Below, piece by piece: positions 1 through 8,911 of a DNA stretch of 40,823 nt. The notes beneath the pieces are model-generated. The model was not told the DNA's origin, searched no databases, and was given only the letters and a program-made list of their open reading frames with translations. A program made the position numbers and the translations under genes. The DNA comes from Eubacteriales bacterium. GTDB taxonomy: Bacteria > Bacillota > Clostridia > Tissierellales > GPF-1. Every line of letters starts with the position of its first letter. Positions within the stretch are counted from its first letter, which is position 1. The DNA is taken from contig DAOUQF010000033.1 in the NCBI GenBank assembly GCA_030625815.1, positions 1 through 40,823 of the forward strand, written 5' to 3'.

Positions 1-27
1 ATTGCATCCCTGTGTTGGTTCTTCTCT

Positions 28-1203
28 CTATGCTCTTTCTTTCAAGATCTCCTTGAAGGTATTTAAAAATCTGTCGATCTCTTCATCACCGATATTCAAT
101 GCCGGAATTAATCGAAGCACGGTGCCGCTGGTGGTATTCACCAAACAATGGCGTTTCATAAACGCCTGTTGCAATTCCGGCGCCGCCTCTCCGACATCTA
201 CACCGATCATCATGCCAAACCCGCGAATCTCCCGGATCACCCCCGGGAATTCCGCATTCAGTTCCTCAAGCCCTGACACAATGCGGCGAGACTTTCTATT
301 CACATCGTCCAAGAATCCGTCTTCCAACAGCTTGGTGACAAGAGCGATCCCCGCGGCCGAGGCCACCGGATTGCCCCCGAAGGTGGTTCCATGGTTGCCC
401 GGCACCCATACACCCGTAAGCGCCTCCGAAACCAATAGTCCACCCAATGGAAGTCCGCCACCCAATGCCTTGGCGGTACAAACCAGATCCGGTACAATCC
501 CATACTGCTCATAGGCGAAAAGAGTTCCCGTTCGTCCCAAGCCTGTCTGAATCTCGTCAATGACTAAGAGAAATCCAAATTCTTCTCTCAATCTGATGAT
601 CTCGTCCATAAATACTTGGTCAATCGGCCGAACCCCCCCCTCTCCCTGGATCATCTCCAAAAAGACGGCTGCCGTATCCGCATTCACCCTTTCACGAATC
701 GAATCAATATCGTTCATTTCAAAGTGTGCAATCCCAAATAAAAGCGGCATGAAAGGTTCCTGGTAATTAGGCTTTGCCGTCAGCCCCAACGCTCCCATGG
801 TTCTTCCATGAAAAGCGCCGTTGGCGGAAAGCATCGTCATCTTTCCATTGGCCTTTCCCCACTTGCGCACCATCTTGATTGCCGCTTCAACAGATTCCGC
901 ACCGGAATTCGTAAAGAAAACCTTGCTGGCAAAACTGTTATCCACCAATAATTCCGCCAATTCCACCGCCGGTTCCGACGCGAAGTAATTGGACAGGTGC
1001 AGATACCGGTCCACCTGTTCATGAATAGCCTTCACCACTTCTGGATCATGACCCAGATTGTTCACGGCAATCCCCGAGAAAAAGTCCAGGTATCGTACCC
1101 CGTTCTCATCAATCAACTCATGACCTTCTGCACGATCGATCACGATCGGCAGGCGCTTATAGGTATTCAGGATTGCTCTTTTATCTCGTTCAATTCGATT
1201 CAT
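28..1203 (-). CDS. Class III PLP aminotransferase, probable N-acetyl-L,L-diaminopimelate aminotransferase (ArgD-like)
   Basis: 391 aa class III (ornithine/acetylornithine-type) aminotransferase. Seen: GAE motif near residues 101-103, VIDEIQTGLGRTG with PLP-binding Asp216, and the Schiff-base lysine K245 in TAKALGGG. The ATG at 1203 was chosen because an AAAGAGG site lies just upstream; longer in-frame starts would run into dapH. It is the last visible gene of a lysine operon, directly after dapH, with no arginine genes nearby. Inference: it transfers the amino group from glutamate to N-acetyl-2-amino-6-oxopimelate, the step done in Bacillus by the unrelated class I enzyme PatA. It could also serve as acetylornithine aminotransferase, since ArgD enzymes are often bifunctional. 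Family call firm, substrate assignment moderate. Confidence 0.85.
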   Translation of the reverse strand: MNRIERDKRAILNTYKRLPIVIDRAEGHELIDENGVRYLDFFSGIAVNNLGHDPEVVKAIHEQVDRYLHLSNYFASEPAVELAELLVDNSFASKVFFTNSGAESVEAAIKMVRKWGKANGKMTMLSANGAFHGRTMGALGLTAKPNYQEPFMPLLFGIAHFEMNDIDSIRERVNADTAAVFLEMIQGEGGVRPIDQVFMDEIIRLREEFGFLLVIDEIQTGLGRTGTLFAYEQYGIVPDLVCTAKALGGGLPLGGLLVSEALTGVWVPGNHGTTFGGNPVASAAGIALVTKLLEDGFLDDVNRKSRRIVSGLEELNAEFPGVIREIRGFGMMIGVDVGEAAPELQQAFMKRHCLVNTTSGTVLRLIPALNIGDEEIDRFLNTFKEILKERA

Positions 1204-1216
1204 GTCTGCCTCTTTT

Positions 1217-1927
1217 CTAGCCGCGAAGATCGTCAAGCAATTGAGTCTTTTCTTCGGTCTTCGCATCCTTGTCTTTGATAATTCTCGCCGGTGTTCCCGC
1301 AACGACCACCCCTGGTGGCACGTCCTGCGTAACAACCGCTCCTGCAGCTACAACACTTCCCTTGCCGACGCGCACGCCTTCAAGAACTACGGCATTGGCG
1401 CCGATCAAAACACCGTCCTCAATAATAACCGGTGTCTTTGAAGGGGGCTCCAATACGCCCGCAAGAACTGCTCCTGCACCGATATGTGCATCCGCACCAA
1501 CGGTCGCTCTCGCGCCCAGCACCGCACCCATGTCGATCATGGTTCTCGCCCCAATAGAAGCCCCGATATTAATGACAGCACCCATCATGATCACGACGGA
1601 TTCCCCGATGCTCACATGGCTTCGAATAAAGGCACCCGGTTCGATTCGCGCGTTAATGTTGGTTGTATCTAATAGAGGGATTGCCGAATTTCTTCGATCC
1701 GCTTCCCACTCGTAGGATTCGATTTTATCTGCGTATTTTTCAAGAATTCCCGTCAATTCATTGGCTTCGCCAAATACAGTGGCAATCTCATTGCTCCCAT
1801 AGACTCGACAAGAACCGAAATTAATCAGGTCAAGTTCGCCCTTGATTGTTAATTTTACAGGGGTCGATTTCTCGGCCTCTTTGATATACCGTGCAATTTC
1901 ATAAGGATCCGTCAGGTTTTGACTCAT
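1217..1927 (-). CDS. dapH: 2,3,4,5-tetrahydropyridine-2,6-dicarboxylate N-acetyltransferase
   Basis: 236 aa, the usual DapH length. It acetylates tetrahydrodipicolinate with acetyl-CoA, the committed step of the acetyl branch of lysine/DAP synthesis in the cytoplasm. An N-terminal helical domain of about 90 residues precedes a run of hexapeptide repeats (I-G-A-x-x-x type, about residues 95-210) that form a left-handed beta helix. The start overlaps the dapB stop by 4 bp (ATGA), so the two are translationally coupled. It indicates that this organism uses N-acetylated rather than N-succinylated intermediates, matching the M20 deacetylase encoded divergently at 7462. Confidence 0.95.
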   Translation of the reverse strand: MSQNLTDPYEIARYIKEAEKSTPVKLTIKGELDLINFGSCRVYGSNEIATVFGEANELTGILEKYADKIESYEWEADRRNSAIPLLDTTNINARIEPGAFIRSHVSIGESVVIMMGAVINIGASIGARTMIDMGAVLGARATVGADAHIGAGAVLAGVLEPPSKTPVIIEDGVLIGANAVVLEGVRVGKGSVVAAGAVVTQDVPPGVVVAGTPARIIKDKDAKTEEKTQLLDDLRG

Positions 1928-2673
1928 GCCTTTTCCTCCTTCATAAATACATCTTTCATTTCATAAAACCCAGCAGGCTGACCGACTAGCCATCTGCCTG
2001 TTTTCAATGCGCCCGACGAAAAGACTTCCTTCGACAACGCTTGATGGGAAAAGGTAAGCACCTCGCCAGCCCCCGCAAAAATCACATCATGCTCGCCCAC
2101 GATGGTTCCGCCGCGAATGGCATGTATGCCGATTTCGCCTAGGCTTCTCGCTCCGTCTTCCGGGGTACGGCCATACTTGTACGCGCCACGCCCTTTCGAT
2201 ACGGCTCCCGCCAGGGTCTTTGCCGTTCCGCTTGGGGCATCCTTCTTCTTGTTATGATGCTTTTCAACGATTTCAACATCATAATCCAAGAGTTTCTCTG
2301 CCACTTCCTCGAGCAAGAACCGCAACAGATTCACGCCGTATGAGGTATTGGTCGACCACAGGACAGGTCCTGTCTCTCCCGCTTGCTTGATCTGCTCAAT
2401 CTCATCATTCGTAAATCCTGTCGTACAAATCAATAAAGGTGTACCCGTACGTTTGCCGTATGCCAGTACGTCCGCAATATTCGACGGATGAGAAAAATCG
2501 ATCACCAGATCTGCCTCGCCTTCAAAGCTTTTCAGGCTTCTGATCTCTCCCGGTGCAAGCAACTCTTTCCTTGGGGTAACGCCCGCCACAACTTCATCTT
2601 TTGGACTTTCCGTTACGGTTTTTACCACCCATTGACCCATGGTTCCATCAGCGCCATATACAATTACACGCAT
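1924..2673 (-). CDS. dapB: 4-hydroxy-tetrahydrodipicolinate reductase
   Basis: 249 aa, slightly shorter than the commonest DapB length. It reduces hydroxy-tetrahydrodipicolinate to tetrahydrodipicolinate with NAD(P)H. An N-terminal Rossmann start is seen (VYGADGTMG) and the diagnostic substrate loop [14 protein letters not shown] at about residues 137-150, holding the catalytic His pair and Lys. The operon order dapA-dapB-dapH follows the reaction order. Only 2 bp separate it from the dapA stop, and its own stop overlaps the dapH start. No irregularity seen. Confidence 0.96.
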   Translation of the reverse strand: MRVIVYGADGTMGQWVVKTVTESPKDEVVAGVTPRKELLAPGEIRSLKSFEGEADLVIDFSHPSNIADVLAYGKRTGTPLLICTTGFTNDEIEQIKQAGETGPVLWSTNTSYGVNLLRFLLEEVAEKLLDYDVEIVEKHHNKKKDAPSGTAKTLAGAVSKGRGAYKYGRTPEDGARSLGEIGIHAIRGGTIVGEHDVIFAGAGEVLTFSHQALSKEVFSSGALKTGRWLVGQPAGFYEMKDVFMKEEKA

Positions 2674-2675
2674 GC

Positions 2676-3560
2676 CTACACCCCCAACAGGCCGTAATTT
2701 TTCATTTCCCGAACCAGAGTTTCCTCGTTGTTCGGTTGGATCTCAATCAAAGGCAATCTAAGCGTTCCCGCGTTCATACCCATTAAATTCATCGCTTTTT
2801 TTACTGGAATCGGATTCGTCTCCGTGAATAGCTGATGTACAAGACCGTTCATTCCCAGTTGAATATCCAAGGCGCGCTTGGTGTCTCCCGCTAAAAACGC
2901 ATGGCACAAGTCCGAGGTTTCCTTCGGCAAGATATTCGCTACAACGGAGATGACGCCCGATCCGCCCAGACTCATCAAAGGAACGATCATATCGTCATTG
3001 CCGGACCACATCTGAAAATCAGACGGGCAAAGTCGTGCAATATCCGCGCATTGCGTGATATTTCCGGATGCTTCTTTCACGCCGCAGACCATCGGATGTT
3101 CAGCAAGAGCGGCTACAGTCGACGCTTCCATATTTACACCGGTTCGTCCCGGTACATTGTAAAGAATAATCGGGATATTTACCACATCGGCAATCGCCGT
3201 AAAGTGAGCGATCAATCCCTTTTGTGAACTTTTGTTATAATACGGGGTTACGACTAAAAGTCCATCGGCACCAATCGTTTCCGCATACTGGCTGAGTTGA
3301 ATGGCATAGGCCGTATCATTAGAACCCGTTCCCGCAATGACCGGAAGACGGCCCGCAATGTGATCCACAGCAAACTTCATCACGGCTTTATGCTCATCAT
3401 CACTCATTGTTGCCGCTTCGCCTGTGGTTCCACAGGTAATAATGGCATCAGTACCTTGCTCAACATGCCAATCCAGCCATTTCCCGTAGGTTTCAAAATC
3501 AATCTGTCCCTGCTCATCGAAAGGGGTTACAACTGCAACACCTGATCCTTGAAATAACAT
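2676..3560 (-). CDS. dapA: 4-hydroxy-tetrahydrodipicolinate synthase
   Basis: 294 aa, standard length. It condenses pyruvate with aspartate semialdehyde, the branch point toward DAP and lysine. Seen: the pyruvate-binding GTTGE motif at about 44-48, the catalytic tyrosine in YNVPGRT (Y134) and the Schiff-base lysine K162 in GVKEASG. An AGGAGG site lies 5 nt before the ATG. It sits between asd, which makes its substrate, and dapB, which uses its product. Confidence 0.97.
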   Translation of the reverse strand: MLFQGSGVAVVTPFDEQGQIDFETYGKWLDWHVEQGTDAIITCGTTGEAATMSDDEHKAVMKFAVDHIAGRLPVIAGTGSNDTAYAIQLSQYAETIGADGLLVVTPYYNKSSQKGLIAHFTAIADVVNIPIILYNVPGRTGVNMEASTVAALAEHPMVCGVKEASGNITQCADIARLCPSDFQMWSGNDDMIVPLMSLGGSGVISVVANILPKETSDLCHAFLAGDTKRALDIQLGMNGLVHQLFTETNPIPVKKAMNLMGMNAGTLRLPLIEIQPNNEETLVREMKNYGLLGV

Positions 3561-3570
3561 AGCTTCCTCC

Positions 3571-4569
3571 TTATAGGATGTCTAATAATAATTCAGCAAT
3601 CTGTACGGTGTTCGTTGCGGCACCTTTCCGGATATTGTCCGCTACACACCACATGTTCACACCATTGTCCTGCGAGAAGTCTCGACGAATGCGACCCATA
3701 TACACCTCATTGGTTCCTTCTGCATCGATCGGCATTGGGTACAGTTCTTTTGAAGGATCGTCTACAAGGATGATGCCTTCGGTTTGCGCCATCAATTCTT
3801 GAATGGCTTCCACTGTAAACGGCTTCTCGAATTCCAGGTTGATGGAAACACAATGTCCGTAACGAACCGGAACGCGAACCGTAGTTGCCGTTACCTTCAG
3901 CTCCGGTCTTCCCAAGATCTTTTGTGTTTCTTCAATCATCTTCATCTCTTCTTTGGTGTATCCATTTTCCATAAACACATCAATTTGAGGCAAGATATTA
4001 TAAGCGATTGGATAATTGTATTTTTGAGGCGCCTTGCCTTCCATGCCGTCTTCCAAGTCTCGAATGCCGCCTACGCCGGATCCCGATACCGCTTGATACG
4101 TATTGTAAATGATGCGCTTGATGCCGAAAGTATCATCCAAGACACGAAGAGGAACCACTGATTGAATCGTTGAGCAGTTCGGGTTCGCGATAATGCCCTT
4201 GTGCTTTTTCACATCTTCCGGGTTCACCTCAGGCACGACCAACGGCACATCCGGATCCATTCTCCATTGGCTGGAGTTGTCCACGACTACAACACCCTTT
4301 GCTGCCGCGATCGGCGCGAATTTTTCAGAGATATCACCGCCTGCCGAGAAAAGCGCGATGTCCATGGGACGATCAAAAGACTCTTCGGTCAGTTCTTCGA
4401 CGATATAGGTGTTTCCTCTGTACTCCACTTCTGATCCCGCTGATCTTGCGGAAGAGAAGAGATACAATTGGTCGATCGGAAAATCCTTCTCCGCCAACAC
4501 CTTTAAAAATGTTCTGCCTACCATTCCCGTTGCGCCTACAATCCCCACATTAACCTTTTTTTTCATCAT
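3571..4569 (-). CDS. asd: Aspartate-semialdehyde dehydrogenase
   Basis: 332 aa from the ATG at 4569. It reduces aspartyl phosphate to aspartate semialdehyde with NADPH. Seen: the nucleotide-binding GIVGATGMVG near residues 9-18 and the active-site cysteine in ANPNCST (C132). Start choice: ATGs at 4575, 4569 and 4566 lie close together; an AGAAAGG site is 6 nt from the 4569 ATG and 9 nt from the 4566 ATG, so either may be used. A longer frame to 4596 would overlap lysC and lacks a ribosome site. It follows lysC by 16 bp. Confidence 0.95.
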   Translation of the reverse strand: MMKKKVNVGIVGATGMVGRTFLKVLAEKDFPIDQLYLFSSARSAGSEVEYRGNTYIVEELTEESFDRPMDIALFSAGGDISEKFAPIAAAKGVVVVDNSSQWRMDPDVPLVVPEVNPEDVKKHKGIIANPNCSTIQSVVPLRVLDDTFGIKRIIYNTYQAVSGSGVGGIRDLEDGMEGKAPQKYNYPIAYNILPQIDVFMENGYTKEEMKMIEETQKILGRPELKVTATTVRVPVRYGHCVSINLEFEKPFTVEAIQELMAQTEGIILVDDPSKELYPMPIDAEGTNEVYMGRIRRDFSQDNGVNMWCVADNIRKGAATNTVQIAELLLDIL

Positions 4570-4585
4570 CCTCATCCTTTCTCGA

Positions 4586-5785
4586 CTATAAATCAAATTC
4601 TTTTGCGATTGCTTGAATCGCTGCTTGTTTTCGATCCGATGGGATCGTATAGGATATGCTAATCTCCGATGTTGTTACCTGAAAGAAGGAAATTCCCTCC
4701 CGTGCAAATAACTGAAACATGCGAGATGCTACGCCGCTGGTATCTCTCATTCCGATGCCAACAACGGATATCTTTGTAATATCGCCCTGGAGGCGAGCCT
4801 GCACATTGATCCCGTCATGCTTGACCTTATGAATCGCTCGTCTGACTCCTTCCCGGTCGCCTACCTCACAGGTGAAACTGATGGCAACCGTACCTTCGAT
4901 GGGTGCTGTCTGTGAAATCATGTCCACATTAATTTCTTGTTCCTGCAACGCTTGAAAGATGCTCGCAACCGCGCCAGGATCATTGGGAATCTTCTCCACC
5001 GTGACCATCAGGATCTCATCACTTACACTTAAACCCGTTATTAATTTCTTTTCCATTGCTTCTCCCTCGTCAATCCATGTACCGGTTTTTTCCGACAGGC
5101 TTTTTGCCACATAAATCGGAACCCCGTATTTCTTTCCAATTTCAACGGCTCTCGGCTCCATCACTCCGGCTCCCAAGGCGGCCATCTCCATCATCTCTTC
5201 ATAGGAGATTTGATCCAGCTTCTTTGCCGATGGCACAATTCTCGGATCCACACTGTACACGCCTTCCACATCCGTGTAGATCGCACAGTCAAATCCTAAC
5301 TTCGCTGCTAAGGCAACGGCCGTTGTATCGGATCCGCCCCGGCCAAGAGTCGTAATGTCGCCCGCTTCATTCATTCCCTGAAAACCGGCTACCACCACGA
5401 CCTTTCCCAACGCGTGCTGGGCTTCAATCGCCGACGGATCAATATTCGCGATTCGGTTTCTGGTATACTTCCCTTTCGTCCGAATCCCCGCCTGGGCCCC
5501 CGTCATGGAAATGGCTGCAACACCTTCGGCATCCAGCCCCATGGCCATCAAGGCGACACTTTGCTGTTCTCCGGTGGAAAGGAGCATGTCTAATTCCCGT
5601 GGATCAGGCGTCTCCGTTAGATTCATCGCCATCTCGACCAATTGATCCGTCGTCTTTCCCATGGCGGAAACCACCACGACTATATTTTCTCCCGTTTCGC
5701 GGCGCTGCCGCACAAACTGGGCAATTGCCTGCATCTTTTCTACCGAGGCAACCGAGGTGCCTCCAAATTTCATGACCGTTCCCAT
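4586..5785 (-). CDS. lysC: Aspartate kinase (lysine-branch)
   Basis: 399 aa monofunctional aspartokinase that phosphorylates aspartate as the first step to lysine, threonine and methionine. Seen: the kinase motif KFGGTS at residues 6-11, the GRGGSDTTA segment and, after about residue 260, a regulatory half with two ACT-type repeats. No fused homoserine dehydrogenase is present. The ATG directly abuts the lysA stop (TAA then ATG), with GGAGG 5 nt upstream. Family knowledge: such enzymes are usually feedback-inhibited by lysine, alone or with threonine. Transcription is likely set by the lysine riboswitch ahead of lysA. Confidence 0.96.
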   Translation of the reverse strand: MGTVMKFGGTSVASVEKMQAIAQFVRQRRETGENIVVVVSAMGKTTDQLVEMAMNLTETPDPRELDMLLSTGEQQSVALMAMGLDAEGVAAISMTGAQAGIRTKGKYTRNRIANIDPSAIEAQHALGKVVVVAGFQGMNEAGDITTLGRGGSDTTAVALAAKLGFDCAIYTDVEGVYSVDPRIVPSAKKLDQISYEEMMEMAALGAGVMEPRAVEIGKKYGVPIYVAKSLSEKTGTWIDEGEAMEKKLITGLSVSDEILMVTVEKIPNDPGAVASIFQALQEQEINVDMISQTAPIEGTVAISFTCEVGDREGVRRAIHKVKHDGINVQARLQGDITKISVVGIGMRDTSGVASRMFQLFAREGISFFQVTTSEISISYTIPSDRKQAAIQAIAKEFDL

Positions 5786-7093
5786 TTACGCCTCCAGATC
5801 CAGATCGTTTCGAATCAAATCCTCAAAGGACTCTCGCTTTGTTACCAATCGATCCTGCCCGTCTTTGACCATGACCACCGCCGCTCGGCGAACCGAGTTA
5901 TAATTGGAAGACATGGAATAGGTATACGCCCCGGTTGACGCAATGGCCAATACATCGCCGACTTGTGCAGCCTGCAGCATCGTGGATTGAATCAAGACAT
6001 CCCCCGACTCACAGCACTTCCCTGCCACACAAACCTCTTCAGTTGGTGCGTCATTCATACGATTGGCAATAACGCCTTCATACACGGCCTGATAGAGGGC
6101 TGGTCTCGGGTTGTCCGTCATACCACCGTCTACCAAAACATACCGCTTGCCGCTGTAGGTCGTCTTTCTCGCTTCCACCGTGTACAGGGTCGTGCCGGCA
6201 TTGCAGACAATGCTTCGGCCCGGTTCTATCATCACCCGGTTGATGCCAAGCTTTCTATCCGCAATCTCTTCCTCTAAGGTAGCGATCATGGCATCGAGCA
6301 TGTTTCCAAGGGCAATGGGATCATCCCCCTCTGTATAATAGACGCCGAAGCCACCGCCAAGATTCAGGGTAGTCAGTCGAACCCCCGTTTCCGACTCCAC
6401 TTTCGCCACAAATTCCGTCATCACACGAACCGCTTGCAGGAAGGAAGAAGATTCAAAGATCTGTGATCCGATATGGCAGTGAATGCCCTCCACCTGAAGA
6501 TAAGGTGCTGCATCCATTTCAGTGAACCAGTTGAAAATGTTCGGATCAAAGATGCTCTCTCCAAACTTCGAAGAATAGGTGGAGGTTTGAATATACTCAT
6601 GGGTATGGGCTTCGATCCCCGGATTCACACGGACAAGGATTCTCGTCATCTGCTTACGCGCACGAGTGAGTCTGTCGAGTTTTTCAAATTCATCATGATT
6701 GTCCACCACGATTACACCAACACCAAGATCCAAGGCCATGGTTAATTCAGAAATGCTTTTTGAATTGCCATGCATAACAATTCGCTCCATGGGAAATCCT
6801 GCACGCTTCGCGATATACAAATCCCCATCCGACAAGGTGTCCATGGACAGTCCCTTCTCGACAATCAATCGACAAAATGCCAGATTCAAAAATGCTTTTG
6901 ATGCGTACACAATATTGGTTACGAATTTTTCCGATTGAAAACGATGTAAAAAGGTTTCGATGTTTTCTTCGATCAATCCCTGATCCATAACATAAAGCGG
7001 TGTGCCATGCTTCTTCGCAAGCGCGATGGTATCTACCCCGCCGATGCTCAAGTGATTTTCCTCATTTGCTGCCATTGTTCCAAATAGTCTCAT
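5786..7093 (-). CDS. lysA: Diaminopimelate decarboxylase
   Basis: 435 aa fold III PLP enzyme that decarboxylates meso-DAP to lysine. Seen: the PLP lysine K66 in YASKAFLN, HIGSQI, the glycine-rich NLGGGFG phosphate site, EPGRSIV and the C-terminal CCESGD motif whose Cys contributes to the partner active site. Start choice: the ATG at 7093 has AAAGG 9 nt upstream, whereas the ATG at 7102 has that site immediately against it, so 7093 is preferred. It is the first gene of the operon, behind the riboswitch; having the last pathway enzyme first is notable. Confidence 0.95.
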   Translation of the reverse strand: MRLFGTMAANEENHLSIGGVDTIALAKKHGTPLYVMDQGLIEENIETFLHRFQSEKFVTNIVYASKAFLNLAFCRLIVEKGLSMDTLSDGDLYIAKRAGFPMERIVMHGNSKSISELTMALDLGVGVIVVDNHDEFEKLDRLTRARKQMTRILVRVNPGIEAHTHEYIQTSTYSSKFGESIFDPNIFNWFTEMDAAPYLQVEGIHCHIGSQIFESSSFLQAVRVMTEFVAKVESETGVRLTTLNLGGGFGVYYTEGDDPIALGNMLDAMIATLEEEIADRKLGINRVMIEPGRSIVCNAGTTLYTVEARKTTYSGKRYVLVDGGMTDNPRPALYQAVYEGVIANRMNDAPTEEVCVAGKCCESGDVLIQSTMLQAAQVGDVLAIASTGAYTYSMSSNYNSVRRAAVVMVKDGQDRLVTKRESFEDLIRNDLDLEA

Positions 7094-7115
7094 AGTCTTC
7101 ATCCTTTCCGGGTAT

Positions 7116-7149
7116 AAAAAAAACGATCATGAGCAAAAGACTCATGACC
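7116..7149 (-). terminator. Riboswitch-associated intrinsic terminator
   Basis: On the minus strand a 9-bp stem (one G-U pair) with a 7-nt loop is followed by a run of eight U residues. It lies between the lysine aptamer and lysA. This is the expected expression platform for transcription attenuation when lysine is bound. Confidence 0.9.
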
Positions 7150-7182
7150 GCATAAAATGCTGATTCATTCTTTCACCCCATG

Positions 7183-7330
7183 TATAAACGCGCTTCTTGT
7201 ACGAATCTGGGCAGACTCGTACAGACAGTCTTATGCCTCTTAAAACATAAGCCCAAGGAATTTCTTCCCTTCGGCAACTCACCCTTTCCGGACCCCTCCG
7301 TACTCTTGATCATTGCATCCTCAATTTATA
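7183..7330 (-). promoter_or_regulatory. Lysine riboswitch (L box) upstream of lysA operon
   Basis: Read on the minus strand, the segment carries conserved L-box blocks in order: GAGGATGC, then CAAGAGTA, then GGAAAGGGTGAG followed by TTGCCGAAGGG, then CTTGGGCTTATG and GCATAAGACTGTC. A P5-like hairpin follows (UGUACGAGUC with GAUUCGUACA). Short complementary ends (UAUAAA with UUUAUA) can close P1. A terminator follows it and lysA comes next. The boundaries are set from the P1 arms and may be off by some nucleotides. High lysine is expected to terminate transcription before the whole operon. Confidence 0.92.
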
Positions 7331-7362
7331 CACCCAACAATATTCATTTGTTAATTGTCCCT

Positions 7363-7391
7363 ATTATAAACATCGCACGAAGCCTTGTCAA
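7363..7391 (-). promoter_or_regulatory. Sigma-A-type promoter for the lysine operon
   Basis: On the minus strand TTGACA (7386-7391) and TATAAT (7363-7368), both perfect, are separated by 17 bp. Transcription would start near 7356 and enter the riboswitch about 25 nt later. Confidence 0.9.
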
Positions 7392-7408
7392 AGGTTTTTT
7401 ACGTTTTT

Positions 7409-7437
7409 TTGACAATTTGTTCATACAAACGTATAAT
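7409..7437 (+). promoter_or_regulatory. Sigma-A-type promoter for the divergent deacetylase gene
   Basis: TTGACA (7409-7414) and TATAAT (7432-7437) with a 17-bp spacer. The leader to the ATG at 7462 is under 25 nt, so no riboswitch can fit. The -35 box is only 17 bp from the -35 box of the opposite lysine-operon promoter. Confidence 0.9.
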
Positions 7438-7461
7438 AAAGAAAATTTCGGAGGTAAATTT

Positions 7462-8604
7462 ATGACAAATTCTGAAACCCTCCAAGCGATTATCGCGGAT
7501 CGACGCGCCTTGCATCAAATCCCCGAAGCGAGCTTGGAAGAAAGTAAAACCGCCACATACCTCGAACAACAATTATCAGCGATGGGCTATGCGCCCGAGC
7601 GCATTTTAGAGACAGGGGTCTATGTATATATGCCCGGAACAATCGGAAATAAAACCTATGCTTTTCGTGCGGATATGGATGCGCTTCCCCTTCAGGAAGA
7701 AAGCGATGCCGCATATGCCAGCAAACACCAAGGCTACATGCACGCCTGCGGCCATGACGGCCATATGGCCATCCTTCTGGGGCTCGCTCGAGCCTTGAAG
7801 AATAAAACCTTGAAAGAGAATATTCTTTTGATCTTTCAGCCCGCCGAAGAAAATATCGGGGGCGCAAAATTGATCTGCGATGCGGGATTGTTGCGGGAAC
7901 ATCAAGTAGACGCCATCTTTGGCCTGCATCTCTTCCCCACGGTACCAGAAGGCGTCATCGCCTACAAGGCGGGCGCCATGATGGCAACCAATGCCGAAGT
8001 GAACGTGGATGTGATCGGTCAAAGCGGCCATGGTGCCATGCCACACACGGCCAAAGACAGCCTGGTGGTTGCAGCCGAACTTCTGCTGGCCTATCAAACC
8101 ATCGTATCCAGAAGCGTCAATCCCATGGAAGCCGCTGTCGTCAGCTTTGGAAAATTAACTGGCGGCACCATTCGAAATATCGTTGCCGGGTCCGCGCGAT
8201 TGGAAGGAACCCTGCGCGCCTTCTCCATGGAAACCTTGGATCTTTTGATGGCGCGGATTCAATCCATCAATACGGGATTCTCCCAAGCCCATCAGGTGAA
8301 GATCCAAACAGAATTCAATTTCTGCTATCCGCCGGTACTAAACGATGAAGCACTGACAGAAAATATCCATCATGCCTTTGCAGGTTTTAAAACCCAGCCG
8401 GCAGAACCGTCGGCAGGCGCAGAAGACTTCTCATTCTATCAACAGGAAGTCCCGGGTTTCTTTTTCTTTTTGGGAACGAGGAATGAAAAAGAAGGACTCG
8501 TCGCTCCCCTTCACAACAGCCACTTCGATTTCAATGAAAATGTGCTGGGTGTCGGTGTCGACGCATTCCTGGCAATCGCCAAAAGGTTTAACGCATTTGA
8601 ATAA
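7462..8604 (+). CDS. M20-family amidohydrolase, probable N-acetyldiaminopimelate deacetylase
   Basis: 380 aa metal-dependent amidohydrolase of the M20D/Amh type. Seen: the metal motif HACGHDGH at 94-101, RADMDALP at 69-76, catalytic glutamates in QPAEE (129-130), and the C-terminal AGAEDFSFY segment. The ATG at 7462 has GGAGG 7 nt upstream; the open frame extends further 5' but crosses the promoter. Inference: because it is divergent from a lysine operon that contains dapH, it most likely removes acetate from N-acetyl-L,L-DAP, like Bacillus YkuR. Close relatives cleave hippurate, IAA-amino acids or N-acetylcysteine, so substrate is not proven. A strong unattenuated promoter suggests constitutive expression. 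Confidence 0.85.
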   Translation: MTNSETLQAIIADRRALHQIPEASLEESKTATYLEQQLSAMGYAPERILETGVYVYMPGTIGNKTYAFRADMDALPLQEESDAAYASKHQGYMHACGHDGHMAILLGLARALKNKTLKENILLIFQPAEENIGGAKLICDAGLLREHQVDAIFGLHLFPTVPEGVIAYKAGAMMATNAEVNVDVIGQSGHGAMPHTAKDSLVVAAELLLAYQTIVSRSVNPMEAAVVSFGKLTGGTIRNIVAGSARLEGTLRAFSMETLDLLMARIQSINTGFSQAHQVKIQTEFNFCYPPVLNDEALTENIHHAFAGFKTQPAEPSAGAEDFSFYQQEVPGFFFFLGTRNEKEGLVAPLHNSHFDFNENVLGVGVDAFLAIAKRFNAFE

Positions 8605-8610
8605 AAATTA

Positions 8611-8634
8611 GGGGCTATCGCAATCGATAGCCCC
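8611..8634 (+). terminator. Intrinsic terminator after the deacetylase
   Basis: A perfect 10-bp GC-rich stem (GGGGCTATCG with CGATAGCCCC) with a 4-nt loop, followed by TTTACTTT. On the minus strand a weaker U tract follows, so it may also stop the convergent gene ending at 8647. Confidence 0.85.
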
Positions 8635-8646
8635 TTTACTTTGCAC

Positions 8647-8847
8647 TTATTGCATAGCCGGTTCGACCATGCTGAAACTGACCAGTAAGCTGACGATCAT
8701 AACAGCGACCAAAATCACCATGATGATACCGACAGCCTTGCTGTTTTTCTCCGGCCAACGATCGCCTCTAAGAAAATAGACACCACCTAGCGCAAACAAC
8801 AGCAACACTGAAATTTTTAAAATCCATCTGCTGATGATCAGGCCCAT
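8647..8847 (-). CDS. Small two-helix membrane protein, unknown function
   Basis: 66 aa from the ATG at 8847, chosen because AGAGG lies 6 nt upstream; an upstream in-frame extension has no good ribosome site. Two hydrophobic segments (about residues 4-24 and 38-58) flank a short polar RGDRWPEKNS loop, and the protein ends soon after the second helix. I recognise no family. It ends against the terminator of the preceding gene and lies just downstream of the GGDEF gene, separated from it by about 60 bp. A TATAAT-like box immediately upstream lacks a well-spaced -35 partner. Confidence 0.6.
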   Translation of the reverse strand: MGLIISRWILKISVLLLFALGGVYFLRGDRWPEKNSKAVGIIMVILVAVMIVSLLVSFSMVEPAMQ

Positions 8848-8911
8848 ATTGATCCTCTTTCTCATTATACGATTGATACGGTCCAAGGAACATCAAATCC
8901 AAGTTCCATAT

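Noticed and set aside
2-514. 170-codon plus-strand open frame at the window edge
   Set aside because: Antisense to the aminotransferase, whose PLP motifs are intact.
7183-7330. T-box or SAM riboswitch as alternative for the lysA leader
   Set aside because: No T-box sequence or SAM-box core blocks; the ordered blocks fit the L box and the downstream genes are lysine genes.
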